A stretch of 64,000 nucleotides of DNA, from positions 28,237,294 through 28,301,293 of the forward strand of contig NC_051433.1 in the NCBI RefSeq assembly GCF_001649575.2. The letters run 5' to 3'. Under the pieces are notes generated by a model. It ran no database searches, was not told the DNA's origin, and saw nothing but the letters and a program-made list of their open reading frames with translations. How positions within the stretch are numbered: the stretch's first letter is position 1; every line of letters begins with the position of its first letter. Shown piece after piece: positions 22,500 through 32,860 of this stretch. The DNA is from Kryptolebias marmoratus (lineage: Eukaryota; Chordata; Actinopteri; Cyprinodontiformes; Rivulidae). A program made the position numbers and the translations under genes.

Positions 22500-22790
22500 T
22501 CTAACAGTAACTGTCTCAATATTTGTAGAATTAACAGAGTTTTAGCCATTGCTGTGTTTGCTAACCTCTCTTTGCTGTGGAGGCCATCTTGAATCAGGTT
22601 GATTCTAAAAGTTAATTAGATGTGCATTCAATGAATATTTTATGAAAGTTTTATTAAAATCCATTCAGTGAATCGTGAGAATATTTTGCTGATGGTACAG
22701 ACAAATAACCATGTGCACAGACATGGCAAAAGGCAAAAACAATTTTGCTTTGCCATTGACTTCTACAATAGGCAATAAACATTCACTGTG
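22500..22790 (+). repeat. Unclassified dispersed repeat, copy 4 (3' half)
   Basis: Starts in the middle of the family ('tagccattgctgtgtttgct'), then 'gaggccatcttgaatcaggt', 'gttttattaaaatccattca', 'atattttgctgatggtacag'. It lacks the 5' blocks. Confidence 0.6.
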
Positions 22791-23186
22791 GTTTGGCAGT
22801 CAGGCCACAAAAAATAGAATTATACATCTAACCTGAAACTGATAAAACCCAACAGCTCATTTTACTCTGGACTTCTTTTTTTTCCAAGTTTTCTTTCTTT
22901 TTTTTTAATTATTATTTGCAAGATTTTTTGATCTCACACTTAGTACTGCCTGTTCCTGGGGGAAGTGGAAAATGTTAAAAAATTCTTCTGTAACAAAATG
23001 TCTATTACAGTACAACACCTAAAGACAGTATCTTACTGGACTCTGGCTGATGAAGACTAGTTAAAGACTGAATAAAAATAAAAAAGGGTCAGAATTGTAC
23101 TTATATTATACAGTATCCCTGCTAACATTTGGTTAAATGGAGGCTTCAGTGACAGCCTACTGCATACCAAATGCTCAAGGGAGCAA
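22791..23186. other. No gene seen
   Basis: AT-rich with a T-rich stretch at 22875-22930. Confidence 0.4.
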
Positions 23187-23194
23187 TACCATAG

Positions 23195-23417
23195 TCAGGG
23201 GTGTCAAACTCCAGGCCTCGAGGGCCACTGTCCTGGGAGTTTTAGGTTTTTCTGCTCCAACACACCTGATTCAAATGGTTTAATTACCTCCTCACCAAAT
23301 CATCAAGTTCTCCAGAAGCATGTCCACAAATCATTAATTTAAAGCAGGTGTTGTAAAGCAAGAACACATCTAAAACATGCAGGAGAGCGGCCCCTGAGGA
23401 AAAGAGTTTGACACCTG
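23195..23417. mobile_element. hAT MITE with 8-bp target duplication
   Basis: The left terminus (T)CAGGGGTGTCAAACTCCA is matched by the right terminus GAGTTTGACACCTG, and the internal arms GGCCTCGAGGGCCACTGTCC and GCGGCCCCTGAGG are degenerate complements. TACCATAG occurs at 23187-23194 and again at 23418-23425, an 8-bp duplication as expected for hAT. About 220 bp, no coding capacity. Related to, but distinct from, the MITE at 54254. Confidence 0.85.
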
Positions 23418-23425
23418 TACCATAG

Positions 23426-23821
23426 ATCTTCCATTCCAGCAGCTATTAGACTTTATAACCAACACCGCTACCCCACCACCAAAAAAATAACAAAACTGAT
23501 TACATTCCTGCTCTTGTTTACACACATTGCCACATTTTTATACATACTGTTTTTGCACAAATAAAAGCACAATTGTACAGTTCCACTTCACCCCAATACA
23601 TTTTCATAATTTAATACCTACATTAACTGTTTATTAACGGTATAGTTTTTCACTCATTATTTTTGTCTCACTTATAGTTTTTCTTTTTTAAATTTTATTG
23701 TTATCGTTTTTCATGTGCATAATAACACCAGTGTCATTTTACATTAGATTCTTATCATGAAATTAAATTTTTTGCTTGAGAGTGCAGCTTCTAATAAACC
23801 TCCTTAAGCACATAGATGTAA
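23426..23821. other. No gene seen
   Basis: AT-rich with T-runs; no supported features. Confidence 0.4.
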
Positions 23822-24285
23822 AACCTCAATTGTGAAAAAGTTGGTCATTGTGTAAATGATTTCAAATTTCATAAACCCATATTTTATTCATAATGGAACA
23901 TAGTAACCATATCAAACATTGAAACTAAGAAATTGTAACTTTTTTGTTTTTTTTAAATAGTTTTTTTTTTAATTTGATTGCAGCAACACATCTCAAAAAG
24001 TTGGGACAAGAGAAACAAGAGGCTGTAGGTTAGTTTGCAACAGGTCAGTAAAAGAACTGGGAATAAAATTAACATTTTACAGAGACTTCACCAGTCTCCA
24101 AATAAATTGCATCTAAAAATAGTTCAATATTTAAGAATAATGTTTCTCAGCAGAAAATTGGGAAGACTTTGAAGATACAATTATCTACCGGAAATAATAT
24201 TATCCAAAAATTTCTAAAATCTGGAGAAATCTCTGCACTCAAAGGAAAAGACTGAAAGTCAGTATTAGATGGCAGTGATCTTACA
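23822..24285. mobile_element. DNA-transposon repeat related to the 2.65-kb MITE
   Basis: Starts 'gtgaaaaagttggtcattgt', continues 'ttcataaacccatattttat' and 'ataatggaacatag', then 'gcaacacatctcaaaaagtt' + 'gggacaag', and 'agagacttcaccagtctcca'. The first 100 bp match the left arm of the 2654-2962 element. The interior is unrelated to it and longer. No ORF with recognisable transposase. Confidence 0.5.
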
Positions 24286-24799
24286 AAAATGAGGCACATA
24301 AAACAAGCTATGGATTTGCTAATTTTTGCTATTAGCATTTGTTTTACTACGGTTTTTCTGAATTTAGCAATTTGTTTTGCATTTACCAATTTAGTAAAAA
24401 TGTCATTTTTTAATAACAAATTTCAGCAAAGTCAGTCAACACTCTATTTAACCATTTACACAGAAAATGCAATTTCTGAAGTTGAAAATTTTGCATTAGG
24501 TGTTCTTGCTCCTATATTAATAGAGTCGGCGATCTAAACCTCTGTGCTCAGTTTGTTCTGTTTCAAGTTCACTAAGCCGATCACAATTGTAAGACAAACA
24601 CTTATAACGCACCATGTCAGATGGTCTAAAACAGCTTACCTAAGGTATTAGGGCAAGTCTAAGGGATAAAACATACAATGGTTTAAATAAACACAAAGTG
24701 ATTAGAATGTGTGATAAAGGAGGTTTACCACAGCTTTAAAACCACAGACATTTCTCCTCTATGCTCACTGTCCAAAATTTACTTCTAATAACAAATTTC
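24286..24799. other. No gene seen
   Basis: The opposed open frames at 24147-24419 (-) and 24289-24537 (+) are AT-rich and unrecognised. Confidence 0.4.
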
Positions 24800-26316
24800 T
24801 TATTCAGTTCATTCGTATAGCACCAATTCACAACAAAAGAAACCTCAGGTCACTATAAAAAGAAGAAACAAATAAATTATTTGAATTAAATTACAGTCAG
24901 GTAAATGAAAATAAATAAATAAAATGAAAATTTTCAACTCAGTGCAGTCAGAATCATTAAATTACAAAATTCCAGTTGGCAAATAGTTGCCTGTCAAAGA
25001 AAAGCAGTAGATTGCCTTGAATCTTCACTTCAGTGCAATCTCCCATCCCGTAAAGCAGAGGTGACGAAAAGAAATGTCTTTCTTTTAACAGTAAGAACCT
25101 TGTAGAAGTAACAGAGCCAGGATGAAGGCTGCCTCAACCAGCTGGGTTTGGAGAGGACAGAAAAGAGAAACAGACAAAGAATTTTCTAGTACAGACCATG
25201 TCTAAAAAGAAAAAAGCTAATTGAAAAGAACTTGGAATGTGTTTGGCTAGAGTTTAAAATGGCTTTCTATGTAAACTGGAGAAGCCTTGACCCCACTAGG
25301 TATTACTTGATACAAAGATTAAAGGAGGTGAAAGGGGAGGAGGGTATAAGGATTTGACACCTCAGAGCTGTCGCATGAGGTGCTTTTATATGGTGGTCGA
25401 AGGCACTGGTTCTTAAATGGGGGTATGTGTACCTGAGGAGGTACTAAAAATGTTTTCCAAGTCTGTTAAAAAAATAACATGTTTATTTAATGTTTATTAA
25501 TTGCAAAGTTTAATATATCACTGATGGCACATTACTGTGCTTTATGTGTTTGTTTGTTTTAAACTAAATACTTTGTGCTGATTTGAGGGTACTTGACTGA
25601 AAAAAAAAAATTCAGAGAAGAGTAAGAGTAAGTCAAGACAGCAGCAAAGTGGAAAAATGTGGTCAGTTTGCCCTCCAGCAGTTTAAGCCTATATCAACAT
25701 AACTAAAGGATAGGTCAAGAAACCCAAGCCAGCCATAAGTATAGAATTTATCAAAAGCGAAAGTCTTAAGTCTAGTCTTGAAAGAAGACAGTGTCAGCCT
25801 CATGGATAGAAATTGAAAGTTGGTTCCACAAGAGAGGATCCTGATAACTGAAAGCTGTACTTCCTATTCTACTTTTAGAAACTCTAGGAACCACAAGTAA
25901 AGCCAATGGAGAGAAGCTAAAACAGAAGAAATATGATATGTCCTTCTGACTCTCATCAAAGCTCTGGCAGCAGCATTTTTGGATCAACTGAAGACTTTTT
26001 AAGGTGTTTTTTTTGGATACCCAGATAATAAAGGATTACAATAGTTCAGCCTAAATATATGGACCAGTTTTTCTATCATTTTGGGACATCATGTTTCTAT
26101 TTTTAGTGATATTTCAGAGGTGGACTAAAGCGTCCCAGTAACATTTTTTTATGTGGGGGTTGAAAGACAGCCTGCTAAAAAATAACACCAAAGTTCTTTA
26201 CATTAAACCAGGAGGCCAAATTAATGCCATGCAGAGGAAGTGAAAAGTTTAATCCTAAAATACACATGTCGAAAAACCACACCCTCTGTCTTGTCTGAGT
26301 TTAAAAGAAAAGAAAC
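24800..26316 (-). mobile_element. Rex1-type LINE, 3' UTR and RT C-terminal part
   Basis: Antisense. The 3' end is at 24800-25160 ('ttcagttcattcgtatagca', 'aatctcccatcccgtaaagc'). The RT-proximal region is at 25690-26316 ('aagttggttccacaagagag', 'ctactttta' + 'gaaactctaggaaccacaag', 'gcagcatttttggatcaact', 'ccagataataaaggattaca', 'tcttgtctgagtttaaaag'). Between them, 25220-25690 is foreign, including a 'cactggttcttaaatggggg' hAT-like end near 25408. The homology stops at about 26316 and appears to resume at 30938 with the next bases of the same LINE, so the two parts are probably one element split by later insertions. Confidence 0.65.
25405..25620. mobile_element. Partial hAT-like MITE end
   Basis: 'cactggttcttaaatggggg' + 'tatgtgtacctgaggaggta' resembles the CAGTGGTTCTCAAA-type hAT terminus. 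The opposite end (GAACCACTG) was not found, so this is a fragment or misassigned. Confidence 0.35.
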
Positions 26317-26763
26317 TGTAATGAAGAGGTCTTCATTACTGGGACTATTTTACTGTGATAACTTGTATAGCACTTTGAGAGCCCCTTTACACTTATTAAA
26401 AAGCACCTTACCCAGCACTTTATTTAGCACAGCACTTTAAGCAGAGATTTGCACATCAGTAACAATTTGTACACAAGAAGGTTTAACTATTGAATATTGA
26501 TTAAGTATTTTAAAATTCAACATGTAGCCTTTTGTTCCAGGCCTGCACAGCTGCTCCTCATTTAGAAATGGGGTGATTGTCTGTGAGGAGAGAATAATTG
26601 TTACTCTGAGCAATTAAGATTAAGTGGTTAGTGAAATGTAGGCAAATGTTTGTGCAGAGTCTATGGATAAAAGTTTGAGTGCAAAGAAGTGGCTTGAAGT
26701 TGCTAAAATTTGAATACTCACCTGTCTTTTCTGTGTCCTCTCCAGGGTGTTTGGACAAAAACT
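26317..26763. other. No gene seen
   Basis: Includes 'tagcactttgagagcccctt' near 26370, a LINE-tail-like phrase. Nothing else is supported. Confidence 0.35.
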
Positions 26764-27830
26764 TCCCCTTCTTCTTCTTCTTTTTGTTTTATGGCGGTTT
26801 GCAAACAACTTATAGGTGCATTACCGCCACCTTCCAGACTGGAGTATAGATTAGATGTCTTATCCCTATAATCTTCCCATAATACCTGATTTCCTAAGAA
26901 AACTAAAAATGCAATTAAATATTACATCCTCAGACGATCTTTGCAGCAAATTTTTATTATCTAAATTATTTTAATTTCTATTTAACTCTCTGATTAACAC
27001 CTCTCTTTTCCTACTATACTTATTACATTCTAGAAAAATATGCTGCACTGTTTCTGACTCTCCACAATAACTACACAAACCTGTATTATGTTTATTAAAT
27101 ATTTTCAAAGTACTATTTAACCCCGTATGCCCAAACCTTAATCTGGATATAACGTCCTCTTCTTTTCTATTCCTACATTACCTTCCCTACATTCCCCTAC
27201 TTTTCTTTGAATGCTATAATACAATCTTGCCTTTTCTTCTCTATCCCATAATTCCTGCCATTTCTTTTTAATATATATTTTACTTATACTTTTGACCTCA
27301 TTTCTGCTTATTTTGATATTTACCTCAACACTATCCCTTTTTGCTGCACTCTTAGCAAACTTATCCGCCAACTTATTTCCTACTATCCTAATATGAGCAG
27401 GAATCCAAATTAATTTAACCCTGGATCCATACTCACCTGTATAAACTGTCATTCTATCTGTTACTCTTTAATTTTTCATAATATTTAAGTCCGGAATTAT
27501 AAATGCTATTCCAATTTTATCATTTAACATTTTAGAAGCATCTGTATATACTTGTAAATATTCATCATATTCTTTATTTATATATCTTTCCACCTCTTTT
27601 TTTCCCTATTTGTCTGCCTTTTCCCAATAAGCTTAAATCCACTTCAGGTTTTCCACTTAACCAAGGTGGAGTATAAGGAATACTCACCACAGGACTAATT
27701 AAATAATGATTTATTCCTACCTCACTTATCTCATTATTTATAATCCATCCAAAACTATTAATTCTCTTATTTTTAACTTTTTCCTGACAAAGTTGTATCA
27801 AAACCTTCCCCAAGGATCCAGACACCATTT
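26764..27830 (-). mobile_element. I/Nimb-type LINE, 5'-truncated 3' part
   Basis: Antisense copy. The 3' terminus on the minus strand is 'tggaaggtggcggtaatgca', 'cctataagttgtttgcaaac', 'cgccataaaac', then (GAA)n at 26768-26785. This is the same ending as the plus-strand copy at 30640-30709. Upstream on the minus strand are RNase H and C-terminal cysteine/histidine-tail sequences; RT proper is absent (5' truncation). Stops interrupt the frames. Confidence 0.8.
27138..27452 (-). pseudogene. RNase H C-terminal fragment of I-type LINE
   Basis: The 104-codon frame contains VKLIWIPAHIRIVGNKLADK, the RNase H block with the conserved His and the final Asp (VGN.(L/K)AD.(L/F)A), then a linker with KKKWQELWD and YYSIQRKVGECREG. 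Terminal RNase H after RT is characteristic of the I group of LINEs. The frame breaks after KKRTLYPD, where copy G reads onward in a shifted frame. 5' sequences including RT are missing, so it is inactive. Confidence 0.75.
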
Positions 27831-28076
27831 ATAGGTTCTGGGAGAGGCCATGGAAGAAGAGAGTGTGGGGGATTTCTGTACATGTGCTTTGTTGGTATTT
27901 TTCATGAGGGTGTTGAGGTGTAAAGTTAAAAGATAAAATATTTATAAAAAGTAAGGGGTAAAATACATGTTTGTTTTAATAAATGTATGTTATGTATAGA
28001 TGTAGAAGTTGTAATTTGGTGAACCCCCCTGTGAGTTAAAAATGGTTGAGTCCTTGAACAGCTGAGACTATTTAAG
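27831..28076. other. Spacer between two I-type LINEs
   Basis: About 245 bp, AT-rich, separating the 5'-truncated end of the antisense copy from the start of the sense copy. It may include the 5' leader of the sense copy; no promoter is recognised. Confidence 0.35.
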
Positions 28077-28235
28077 GCTGCAATTGTGTGATTGGAAGGT
28101 TAGGGCAGTTTCCGCAGATGTCACGTTTGGCGGGAAATCTGTACATTCAGGGCGAAGCATAGCAGCGGAGGAGGAAGGCAGTTAGCTGAATCCAAAGGTG
28201 GTTTTTGGCATAATCCGGGTTGTGAGTGGGTCAAG

Positions 28236-29084
28236 ATGGCAAGTAGTAGTGGGGGGCTTTCGGAGGATGAGAATATGGATTCAGGATGGTCTATGGTAGA
28301 AAGTAGAAGAGGGGGAGGGGGGAGAGATAAGGTTAAAAAGGGAATAAATACTGGGAAAAGATCTCTTGAGGATGAAGAAGAAAGGACTGAAATAAGGAAG
28401 AAAGTAATGATGGAAGATTTTAAGGTTATATTAAAGTTTAAGACTGGACAGGATATGTTTGGAGTGAGCCCTATTAGTTTGTCAAGTGGATTGAAGAGAG
28501 CTATTGGAGATGTTGAACTAGCTAAAGTCTTAAAAGATGGAAGTTTGCTTATCATTTGTAAAAATGCTGAACAAAAGAATAAAGCTCTAAAATTACAAAT
28601 GGTGTGTAAAAAGGAAGTGATGGAAAGAAAGGTTGTTGGGGAAGGAAAAGGAGTTAAAGGAGTAATATCAGGAATTCCCGTAGAAGAAAATTTGGAGGAG
28701 TTAAAGAAAATAATCAAAGGAGGAGAAATTACAGGCATCAAACGGTTACAGGCTTTTAGGAATGGGGAGAAAATGGACAGCCCATCTGTACTACTGGATT
28801 TCAATGGTAGAGTTCTGCCTGATAAGGTGATGATTGGCTACATGAGCTTTAAGGTAAGGCAATATATTCCACCACCGCTCAGATGTTATAAATGCCAAAG
28901 ATATGGCCATACTGCAAACGTCTGTGAAGGGAAGCAGAGATGTGGTAGATGTGGAGGCGAGCATCCTTATGGTGAGTGTGAAAATAATCCTGTTAAATGT
29001 TGTAACTGTGCAGGGAGTCATACTGCGGCATATGCAGGATGCACTGTAAGGAAAGAGGCAGCTGAAGTTCGGAGTAAAAACTGA
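28236..29084 (+). CDS. LINE ORF1 protein with zinc knuckles (282 aa)
   Basis: Nucleic-acid-binding ORF1 of the I-type element, expected to coat LINE RNA in the ribonucleoprotein. The N-terminal 50 residues are acidic/Gly-rich and begin MASSSGGLSEDENMDSG. Residues about 70-200 form an RRM-like lysine-rich middle. At the C-terminus CCHC knuckles follow each other: RCYKCQRYGHTANVCEG, RCGRCGGEHPYGEC, and CCNCAGSHTAAYAGC. The ATG at 28236 follows the leader without an earlier in-frame Met, which supports the start. It ends with a TGA at 29082 after RSKN. A +1 frame just after gives EKRISYADAVKQVKNNN, the usual continuation, so one frameshift clips the C-terminus. Confidence 0.8.
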   Translation: MASSSGGLSEDENMDSGWSMVESRRGGGGRDKVKKGINTGKRSLEDEEERTEIRKKVMMEDFKVILKFKTGQDMFGVSPISLSSGLKRAIGDVELAKVLKDGSLLIICKNAEQKNKALKLQMVCKKEVMERKVVGEGKGVKGVISGIPVEENLEELKKIIKGGEITGIKRLQAFRNGEKMDSPSVLLDFNGRVLPDKVMIGYMSFKVRQYIPPPLRCYKCQRYGHTANVCEGKQRCGRCGGEHPYGECENNPVKCCNCAGSHTAAYAGCTVRKEAAEVRSKN

Positions 29085-29404
29085 AAAGAGAATTTCTTAT
29101 GCTGATGCAGTGAAACAAGTGAAAAATAATAATAATGCTCCAAGAATAAGTTATGAAAGGAAGGTAGTAGCAGACGTTAATCAGTGTAATATTACATTAG
29201 AAAAATTGATTCCTTTTCTTGCATAGGCTATATCATAAATTGTTAAGAACAAGCAAAAACTAAAACTGAAAAAATAAAAATTATTGTGAAAGCAGCTACA
29301 AAATTTTTTAATGTCAAAGAAAAAATGGGGAAAAAATTCATGATGAACTTAGACATGGTGAAGGAGCATATGAAACTGAGGCTTCTCAAAATATCACATA
29401 ATTC

Positions 29405-30255
29405 TAATATTACAATGGAACGCTCGTAGTCTAATAGCAAATGGTCAGGAGTTTAAAAGCTTCATTAATATTCTAAACCCAAAACCAGATATAATTTGCA
29501 TTCAAGAAACATGGCTCAAGCCATCATTACAGTTTAAAATTCATGGTTACTCAGTTTTACGTAAAGACAGGTCAAACGGGAGTGGGGGAGGTTGTGCTAT
29601 ATTTTTAAAGGAAAACAAAATTTATTCAGCTACAAATATTGTCAGACCTAGAACTTAACGCTGTAGAAATCTGTACAAAGGACGGGAATATTAAAATAAT
29701 AAATTTTTACAATCCTTGTAAACAATTAGAAAAGTTTAAACTTGAAACAATCCTAGAGCAATGGAGAGGGAAAATGGTTTGGTGTGGGGACTTCAATGCA
29801 CATAGCACTTTATGGGGAGATCGAGATGATTATAATGGAGGGATTTTAGAAGAGTTGATTGAAGAAAAAGAATTGGTCATTTTAAAAAATGGGGGAGGCA
29901 CTCGGGTGGATTTTGTAAGGGGTAAAGAATCTGCTATTGATCTGACCTTGGTCTCTCAAGGTATTGCTGGTATTTGTGGATGGAAAGTATTTAAAGAATG
30001 CACAATGGGGAGTGATCATTTTCCAATTTTTGTCAGTATAGGTATAGATACAGAGAAAGACCAGGTAGAATTTGAGGGGAGGTGGATATTTGGGAAAGCA
30101 GATTGGGGTAAGTTTGAAATTATGAGTGAGGTTAGCTTGGAAAATGTAGCTAAAAATAAACAAATACATGAATTAAATTCAGTAATTACTAAATGTATTA
30201 TTAGTTCAGCCAAAACAAGGGAAAATGGCAAGAGCAGTGGGATAGAGGAGACAAG
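29405..30255 (+). pseudogene. I-type LINE ORF2 endonuclease domain (frameshifted)
   Basis: Apurinic-like endonuclease of the LINE. The first part, in the frame from about 29408, reads IQWNARSLIANGQEFKSF, PDIICIQETWL, KIHGYSVLRKDR and GGGCAIFLKE. A frameshift near 29640 leads into the 235-codon frame starting 29639, with VWCGDFNAHSTLWG (metal-binding Asp and Asn), AIDLTLVSQG and TMGSDHFPI, the catalytic S-D-H. All key residues are visible, but only across the frameshift. After ECTM..RWIFGKADW the sequence runs into the deletion joint near 30255. Confidence 0.8.
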
Positions 30256-30257
30256 GC

Positions 30258-30618
30258 GAGGTTTTATTATAGTATCCAAAAAAAAGCTGGGGAATTTAGG
30301 AAATGTAATAGAACTAAAAAGAAAGAAGATATTATATCTAGAATAAGATTTGGACATACAGGATTAAATAGTACTCTTAAAATAATTAATAAACATTATA
30401 CAGGTTGTTGTAATTATTGTGGAGAAATAGAAACAGTGCTTCATATTTTCTTAGAATGCAACAAATATGTACGGGAAAGAGAGGTATTAATTAAAGAGTT
30501 AAGTAGGAATAAGAATAGGTTAGATATTAGAGGGTTGTTTCAGAGATCGTCAGGAGATGTAGTTTTTTGTAGTATATTTAATTTCCTTAGAAGAACGGGT
30601 ATTATGGGGAGGTTATAA
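30258..30618 (+). pseudogene. I-type LINE ORF2 C-terminal tail
   Basis: After the deletion joint the frame gives EDIISRIRFGHTGLNSTL, NKHYTGCCNYCGEIETV and LHIFLECNKYVREREV, then RSSGDVVFCSIFNFLRRTG and a stop. The C-x2-C...H-x4-C pattern is the zinc-knuckle-like C-terminus of I elements. The antisense copy at 26.8 kb carries the preceding RNase H region that is missing here. Confidence 0.75.
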
Positions 30619-30750
30619 GCATCTGGTACATACTCCAACCTGGAAGGTGGCGGTAATGCACCTAAAAGTTGTTTGCCAACAGGCATAAAAAAAAGAAGAA
30701 GAAGAAGACTTGGAAGGTTAGTTGTTTGGTGATGTTGGAAGGCTTGATAG

Positions 30751-30812
30751 TGAAGTGAAGTGAGATTTATTTATATAGCACTTTTCAGCAACAAGGCAAT
30801 CCAAAGTGCTTA
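30751..30812 (-). repeat. LINE-type 3' tail fragment
   Basis: 'tgaagtgaagtgagatttat' + 'ttatatagcacttttcagca' + 'acaaggcaatccaaagtgct' is the reverse complement of the fragment at 46690-46772 ('ttggatcgccttgttgctga'). Confidence 0.65.
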
Positions 30813-30937
30813 TGATATGCCATAAATGCTTCAATCAGTTTTTCAGTATGGATAAATAAACCTTTGTTGCTTCACCATGTTCTGCCTGGACCTTCATCTA
30901 CACTGATAAACCAAGCCGCAGAAGGCCGCATGACTAC

Positions 30938-31400
30938 AGAAATCGAGGGTCATCCAGGTTTTTAAGTCTGTAAGACAAGCTCAAAAGAATTGATTAGATT
31001 TATAAAGTTTTAAGGATAAATATAACTGAATATTATCATCATAACAATGTGTACTGTGCTGTCTAAAAACTTTACCTAATGGAAGCATACATAAAATAAA
31101 AAGTACTGGTCCGAGCACTTAACCCTGAGGAACTCCATGTCCTAACTCTGGTGTATGAAGAAGATTCCTTATTAACATGTACAAACTGTATTCTGTCAGA
31201 TAAATATGATTTAAATCTTTTAAGAGCTACCCCTGTAATCCCAATATCATGCTCAAACCTCTGTAATAGAATACAGAAATCAACTGTATGAAATGCAGCA
31301 CTGAGATCTAACAGGACAAGTATGGACACAAGTCCACTGTCTGAGTCCATGAGACTATCATTAGTGATTTTTACTGGTGCTTTTATTGTGGTTCGAACAG
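30938..31400 (-). pseudogene. Rex1-type LINE reverse transcriptase fragment
   Basis: The antisense frame at 31072-31350 gives LVSILVLLDLSAAFHTVDFC (motif A region; the Asp-x-Ser-Ala-Ala-Phe-Asp signature has His for the second Asp), RFEHDIGITGVALKRFKSYL and SDRIQFVHVNKESS. The frame is lost at the G-V-P-Q-G motif (TWSSSGL) and no Y-x-D-D is readable. The 3' side begins 'gagggtcatccaggttttta', which is the expected continuation of the homologous sequence that stops at 26316. Confidence 0.7.
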
Positions 31401-31614
31401 GTGTTATTTCTTACTTAGAGTTTATTGTAAAGCATTTGATTGTGAAAGAAATATTATATTTTGACTACTCACCCCTTAAAGCATCAATGAGGAGCAGTAA
31501 ACCAGTAAACCAAATTTTTCAAAGTTTTGCTAAGATACATATTAGCAACTTGTGTTGTTTTTTTCATCACAGTGTCAGATTTGTGACCCATCATTATCCA
31601 TGTAGTCATGTAAC

Positions 31615-31720
31615 TTGTGTGTGTGGGTTTGTCTGTCTGTTAGCAAAATGTCTCATTAACACCTTAATAGATTTTAATGAAACACTTAAAAAAGTCATTG
31701 TAACTAGGTGTTTTAAGTTG
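31615..31720 (-). repeat. Unclassified dispersed repeat, copy 6 (3' part)
   Basis: 'tctgtctgttagcaaaatgt' and 'tagattttaatgaaacactt' are reverse complements of the tail blocks in copies 2-5 ('tttattaaaatccatt' and 'ttgctaacagacagac'). Confidence 0.5.
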
Positions 31721-32254
31721 AACTATTAAATCAAATCATTTAATAATTGTACCAACATTCACAAATGTTCTATGATAATTTTATGTCAAATTAGCACCCC
31801 TTGTGGTGAAAGTGGTCAAATGGCCTGTGACAGATTTATTTTAAAAGCAACTTCCTTCCAGTCAAAGAGAAAGGCTGTGGTCATTATGTTCTAATGGCAA
31901 AAAGCAAGAGTTCGACTTCAGTTATAGGAGTTGTTAAGCTACATTAAGGTAATTGATATGAACAGAAAGCAATATCAAAGAGATGACCAAAACATTAAAT
32001 TGACCTAAAAAAAAAAGCTGGCAAAGTTGGCTTAGCTGCAAGATGACTGACATATTAGCTGTGGAGCCTTGTGAAGCAGTTGTAATAAACCAGGCTGATT
32101 TTTATGTTTGGTTAAATTATATTCCAGACTTCCACCTAAAGTTGTCATCACCCACTGCCTCCTGCTTCTCCTCATCTACATCATTGCACCACCGTCATCT
32201 TCTCCCAGTCTGTTCGATCAACATCATCACAGTTTCATCCTTGCTCCCTGTCAA
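31721..32254. other. No gene seen
   Basis: AT-rich. The 75-codon frame at 32043-32270 runs into the LINE tail and is probably incidental. Confidence 0.4.
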
Positions 32255-32860
32255 ATTCAATAGAATTTAAAATCACTTCTAACATACATAAACTCTAACA
32301 TACTCTCAACAACCAAGCTCAATCCTATATAAAAGATCTTATTGTTCCATATTTTCCTAACTGAGCACTTCGCTCTCAGACTGCAGGTTTATTTGTGGTT
32401 CCTAGAGTTTCTCATAGTAGAATGGGAGGAAGAACTTTCAGTTATCAGGCTCCTCTCTTGTTGAACCAACTTCTGACTTTCTGACTTGTGAAGCTGACAT
32501 CCTGTCTACTTCTAAGACTAGGCTTAAGACTTTCCTTTGTGAAAAATCCTATAGTTAGGGTTCACCTGAGTTATCCCTTAGTTATGCTCTTATAGCCTGA
32601 GACTGCTGGAGGACAAATTAATTGGTTTCTTCCTGTTAACAGGGATTTTTTTCATTTCCACTCCTGCCAATGTGTTGCTCAGGATGGAAGACTGCAATAA
32701 AGTAAATATTCAATGCAATCTGCTGGATTTCTTAGATAACTTTTACTAATTGGCTTTTTATAAGGTATGTGAATATTTTTGTATAGTGACCTGAGGCAAC
32801 CTTTGTTGTGACTATACATATAAACTGAAATGAACTGAACTGAATTAATTCATTAGACCC
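32255..32860 (+). mobile_element. Rex1-type LINE 3' end
   Basis: 'agcacttcgctctcagactg', 'gtggttcctagagtttctca', 'tagaatgggaggaagaactt', 'caggctcctctcttgttgaa', 'gttatgctcttatagcctga', ending 'aactgaaatgaactgaactg'. Colinear with the 16.1-kb copy, with an internal deletion where that copy has the 'ctctcaaaccccaggtggt' block. Confidence 0.7.

Larger units (their letters stand above)
28077..30709 (+). mobile_element. I/Nimb-type LINE, deletion derivative lacking RT
   Basis: Leader with 'cagtttccgcagatgtcac', then ORF1 (28236), ORF2 endonuclease (29405-30250), a direct jump to the C-terminal tail (30262-30618), and the 3' UTR 'aacctggaaggtggcggtaa' with a (GAA)n tail at 30695-30709. Both ends are present, so this is not 5' truncation. 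An internal deletion of the RT and RNase H region makes it 2.6 kb long. ORF1 is nearly intact, ORF2 is frameshifted. Confidence 0.8.

Noticed and set aside
28121..28804. 227-codon minus-strand frame opposite LINE ORF1
   Set aside because: Shadow of ORF1 (28236-29084), whose plus-strand product has clear zinc knuckles.
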